A stretch of DNA of 13,759 bases, taken from assembly GCA_035906235.1 (NCBI GenBank), contig JAMIFN010000094.1, forward strand, positions 1 through 13,759, in the 5' to 3' direction. The notes beneath the pieces are model-generated. The model had not been told where the DNA came from, did not search any database, and was given only the letters and a program-made list of their open reading frames with translations. Below, piece after piece: positions 11,401 to 13,759 of this stretch. The stretch comes from JAMIFN01 sp035906235. Lineage in GTDB: Bacteria; Pseudomonadota; Gammaproteobacteria; Burkholderiales; Burkholderiaceae_C. The number at the start of each line of letters is the position of its first letter. Positions within the stretch are counted from its first letter, which is position 1. The position numbers were made by a program, and so were the translations under genes.

Positions 11401-13759
11401 ATGAGCAGCACTGCACGCCAACTCGAACTAGCCGCCCGACACGGGCTGTACCAACCTGCACAAGAGAAAGACGCCTGCGGCGTCGGCTTTGTGGCGCATA
11501 TCAAGGGTGCCAAAAGTCACGCCATTGTGCAAAACGGCCTGAAGATTTTGGAAAACCTGGATCACCGTGGTGCGGTGGGTGCCGATGCGCTGTACGGCGA
11601 CGGTGCGGGTATTTTGATTCAGTTGCCCGATGATTTTTTTCGCGCCGAAATGGCCAAGCAGGGTGTAGAGCTGCCCGCTTTTGGCGAATACGGTGTGGGG
11701 CAAATCTTTTTGCCACAAGAAAACGCCAGCCGCCGCGCTTGCGAACAAGAGTTAGAGCGCGCGGTGCAACGCGAGGGCCAAGTGGTGCTGGGCTGGCGCG
11801 ATGTGCCTGTTAATCGCGACATGCCGATGTCGCCTTTGGTCAAGGCCAAAGAGCCTGTGATGCGCCAAATCTTCATCGGCCGTGGCGGCGACATCACCGT
11901 GCCCGATGCGCTGGAACGCAAGTTGTATGTCATCCGCAAAACGGCGTCGATGGCGATTCAAAACCTCGGCCTGATGCATGGCAAGGAATACTATGTGCCC
12001 AGCATGAGCTGCCGCACCATTGTCTACAAAGGCTTGCTGCTTGCTAACCAAGTGGGTGATTACTATCTGGATTTGCAGAACCCAGCTTGTATTTCTGCTT
12101 TGGCCTTGGTGCATCAACGGTTCTCGACCAATACCTTCCCTGAGTGGCCGCTGGCACACCCTTACCGTTATGTGGCACATAACGGCGAAATCAATACCGT
12201 GCGTGGCAACTTCAATTGGATGCGCGCGCGCGAAGGCGTGATGAAGTCGCCTGTGCTGGGCGATGATCTGCAAAAGCTCTACCCCATCAGCTTTGAAGGT
12301 CAGTCTGACACCGCGACGCTGGATAACGCGCTGGAATTGTTGACGGCAGCGGGCTACCCCTTGGCACACGCCATGATGATGTTGATGCCCGAGCCTTGGG
12401 AGCAGCACACCAGCATGGATGAGCGCCGCCGCGCTTTCTACGAATACCATGCTTCCATGATGGAGCCTTGGGATGGCCCTGCGGCTGTCGCCTTTACCGA
12501 TGGCCGCCAGATTGGCGCCACGCTAGACCGCAATGGCCTGCGTCCGTCGCGCTATTGGCAAACCGAGGATGACCTGATCATTTGCGGCTCAGAGGCTGGT
12601 GTGTTGCACCACATCCCCGAGAGCAAGATCGTTAAAAAATGGCGCTTGCAGCCAGGCAAGATGTTCCTGATCGACCTTGAGCAAGGCCGCCTGATCGACG
12701 ATGCCGAGCTGAAAAGCCAGCTGGCCAATAGCAAACCTTATCGCCAGTGGATTGGTGAGGTCTGCGTCAAGCTCGACGATGTGGTGAGCACCAGCAGCGA
12801 GCAAACCCCCCTGCCTAGCGAGCAAACCCTGCTTGACCGCCAGCAGGCTTTTGGCTACACGCAAGAAGATCTGAAATTCGTTCTCGCACCCATGGTCGGC
12901 AGTGGTGAAGAGGCCATTGGCTCTATGGGCAATGATTCGCCTTTGGCGGTTTTGTCGAACAAAAACAAAAATCTGTACAACTACTTCCGCCAGTTGTTTG
13001 CCCAGGTGACCAACCCACCTATCGACCCGATCCGCGAACAGGTGGTGATGAGCTTGACCAGCTTTATCGGCCCTAAACCCAATTTGCTCGACATTCACGC
13101 CGTCAATCCGCCCATCCGCCTTGAAGTCGATCAGCCCGTGCTGGATTTCGTGGATATGGCCAAGCTGCACGATATTGCCCAGCATACACACGGCAAATTC
13201 AAAAGCTATGTCGTCAATATCACCTACCCCGCCGACTGGGGGCGCAAGGGTGTAGAGGCCAAAATCGCTTCGCTTTGCGCTGAAGCGCTTGATGCGATCA
13301 AGAGTGGCCACAATATTTTGATTCTGTCGGATCGTGCCACCAGCGATAAACGCATTCCGATTCCGGCTCTGCTGGCGCTCTCTGCTATTCACCAGCATTT
13401 GGTGCGTGTGGGGCAGCGTTGCAATGCGGGGCTGGTGGTGGAAACGGCTTCTGCACGAGAAGTGCACCATTTCGCTTTGCTGGCAGGTTATGGCGCAGAA
13501 GCCGTACACCCCTATCTGGCGCTAGAAACCGTGCAAGAGCTGGCTTTGCAAAGCAGCGATGTCACGCCTGAAAAAGCCGTGTACCACTACACCAAGGCCA
13601 TAGGCAAAGGCTTGAATAAAGTCATGTCCAAAATGGGCATTTCGACCTACATGTCTTACTGCGGCTCGCAAATTTTTGAGGCCATAGGCCTGAACAGCGA
13701 GTTTGTTGGCAAGTATTTCTATGGCACACCGACGCAGGTGGGTGGTATCGGGGTGTTTG
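11401..13759 (+). CDS. gltB: Glutamate synthase (NADPH) large subunit, 5' part (3' end outside window)
   Basis: The GltBD enzyme makes two glutamates from glutamine and 2-oxoglutarate. The window holds 786 codons, roughly half of the usual 1500-1600 residues. From the ATG at 11401, the class II glutamine amidotransferase nucleophile is Cys26 in DACGVGFVAHIKG. It becomes the mature N-terminus after removal of a 25-residue propeptide. ENLDHRGAVGAD, HQRFSTNTFPEWPLAHP, HNGEINTVRGN and DRNGLRPSRYW follow in the amidotransferase domain (to about residue 430). The glutamate synthase central domain comes next (MGNDSPLAVLS, FRQLFAQVTNPPIDPIRE, LSDR). The reading ends near YFYGTPTQVGGIGVF, before the FMN and iron-sulfur region. 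An in-frame ATG at 11368 would add 11 residues. Neither start has a strong Shine-Dalgarno, and 11401 fits related propeptides better. gltD is expected downstream. Confidence 0.96.
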   Translation, partial: MSSTARQLELAARHGLYQPAQEKDACGVGFVAHIKGAKSHAIVQNGLKILENLDHRGAVGADALYGDGAGILIQLPDDFFRAEMAKQGVELPAFGEYGVGQIFLPQENASRRACEQELERAVQREGQVVLGWRDVPVNRDMPMSPLVKAKEPVMRQIFIGRGGDITVPDALERKLYVIRKTASMAIQNLGLMHGKEYYVPSMSCRTIVYKGLLLANQVGDYYLDLQNPACISALALVHQRFSTNTFPEWPLAHPYRYVAHNGEINTVRGNFNWMRAREGVMKSPVLGDDLQKLYPISFEGQSDTATLDNALELLTAAGYPLAHAMMMLMPEPWEQHTSMDERRRAFYEYHASMMEPWDGPAAVAFTDGRQIGATLDRNGLRPSRYWQTEDDLIICGSEAGVLHHIPESKIVKKWRLQPGKMFLIDLEQGRLIDDAELKSQLANSKPYRQWIGEVCVKLDDVVSTSSEQTPLPSEQTLLDRQQAFGYTQEDLKFVLAPMVGSGEEAIGSMGNDSPLAVLSNKNKNLYNYFRQLFAQVTNPPIDPIREQVVMSLTSFIGPKPNLLDIHAVNPPIRLEVDQPVLDFVDMAKLHDIAQHTHGKFKSYVVNITYPADWGRKGVEAKIASLCAEALDAIKSGHNILILSDRATSDKRIPIPALLALSAIHQHLVRVGQRCNAGLVVETASAREVHHFALLAGYGAEAVHPYLALETVQELALQSSDVTPEKAVYHYTKAIGKGLNKVMSKMGISTYMSYCGSQIFEAIGLNSEFVGKYFYGTPTQVGGIGVF

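Noticed and set aside
12589..13509. Long open frame of 306 codons on the minus strand inside gltB
   Set aside because: It lies entirely opposite the well-conserved gltB frame and shows no recognisable domain; its codons simply mirror the coding bias of gltB. The same applies to 11752-12450.

Overview
The window looks like chromosomal DNA of a moderately GC-rich betaproteobacterium, most likely order Burkholderiales and probably close to Comamonadaceae. The clues are the GltB N-terminus with its short propeptide before the DACGVGF motif, the 604-residue acyl-CoA dehydrogenase type, and dispersed repeats containing AGCTAT that I recall from that family. This placement is by pattern recognition; no search was run.

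Layout: Bases 1-3870 (+ strand) carry four tightly packed genes that look like one operon: the 3' part of acetate kinase (ackA, cut by the window edge), a membrane-anchored Mrr-type nuclease with a topoisomerase-like zinc finger, 4-hydroxybenzoate polyprenyltransferase (ubiA), and a glycerophosphodiester phosphodiesterase lacking a signal peptide. Bases 3871-4119 are a short convergent spacer packed with repeats. Bases 4120-10732 (- strand) are a fatty-acid beta-oxidation cluster, read as acyl-CoA dehydrogenase, small periplasmic DUF2147 protein, fused 3-hydroxyacyl-CoA dehydrogenase/enoyl-CoA hydratase of FadN type, DUF559 nuclease-like gene, thiolase. Bases 10733-11400 are a 670-base gene-free divergent region full of repeats. 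From 11401 (+ strand) runs the first 786 codons of the glutamate synthase large subunit (gltB), open at the window end.

The three beta-oxidation enzymes cover the cycle: the dehydrogenase makes the 2-enoyl-CoA, the FadN-like protein hydrates and oxidises it, and the thiolase releases acetyl-CoA. The gene set resembles the Bacillus subtilis fadN-fadA-fadE set rather than the enterobacterial fadBA pair.

The most interesting signal is a 448-base unit inserted between the fadN-like and thiolase genes. A DUF559 (Vsr-like fold) nuclease gene sits between two nearly identical inverted hairpin repeats, and one of these repeats is translated as the protein's C-terminus. The same terminal repeats, in the same arrangement but without a gene between them, form about 100-base elements in both other large spacers. 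This is the layout expected of an autonomous element with non-autonomous (MITE-like) derivatives, comparable to RAYT transposases with REP sequences. A second repeat family (core GCCGCAAAACCTGCCTG) occurs four times, once inside the ubiA reading frame.
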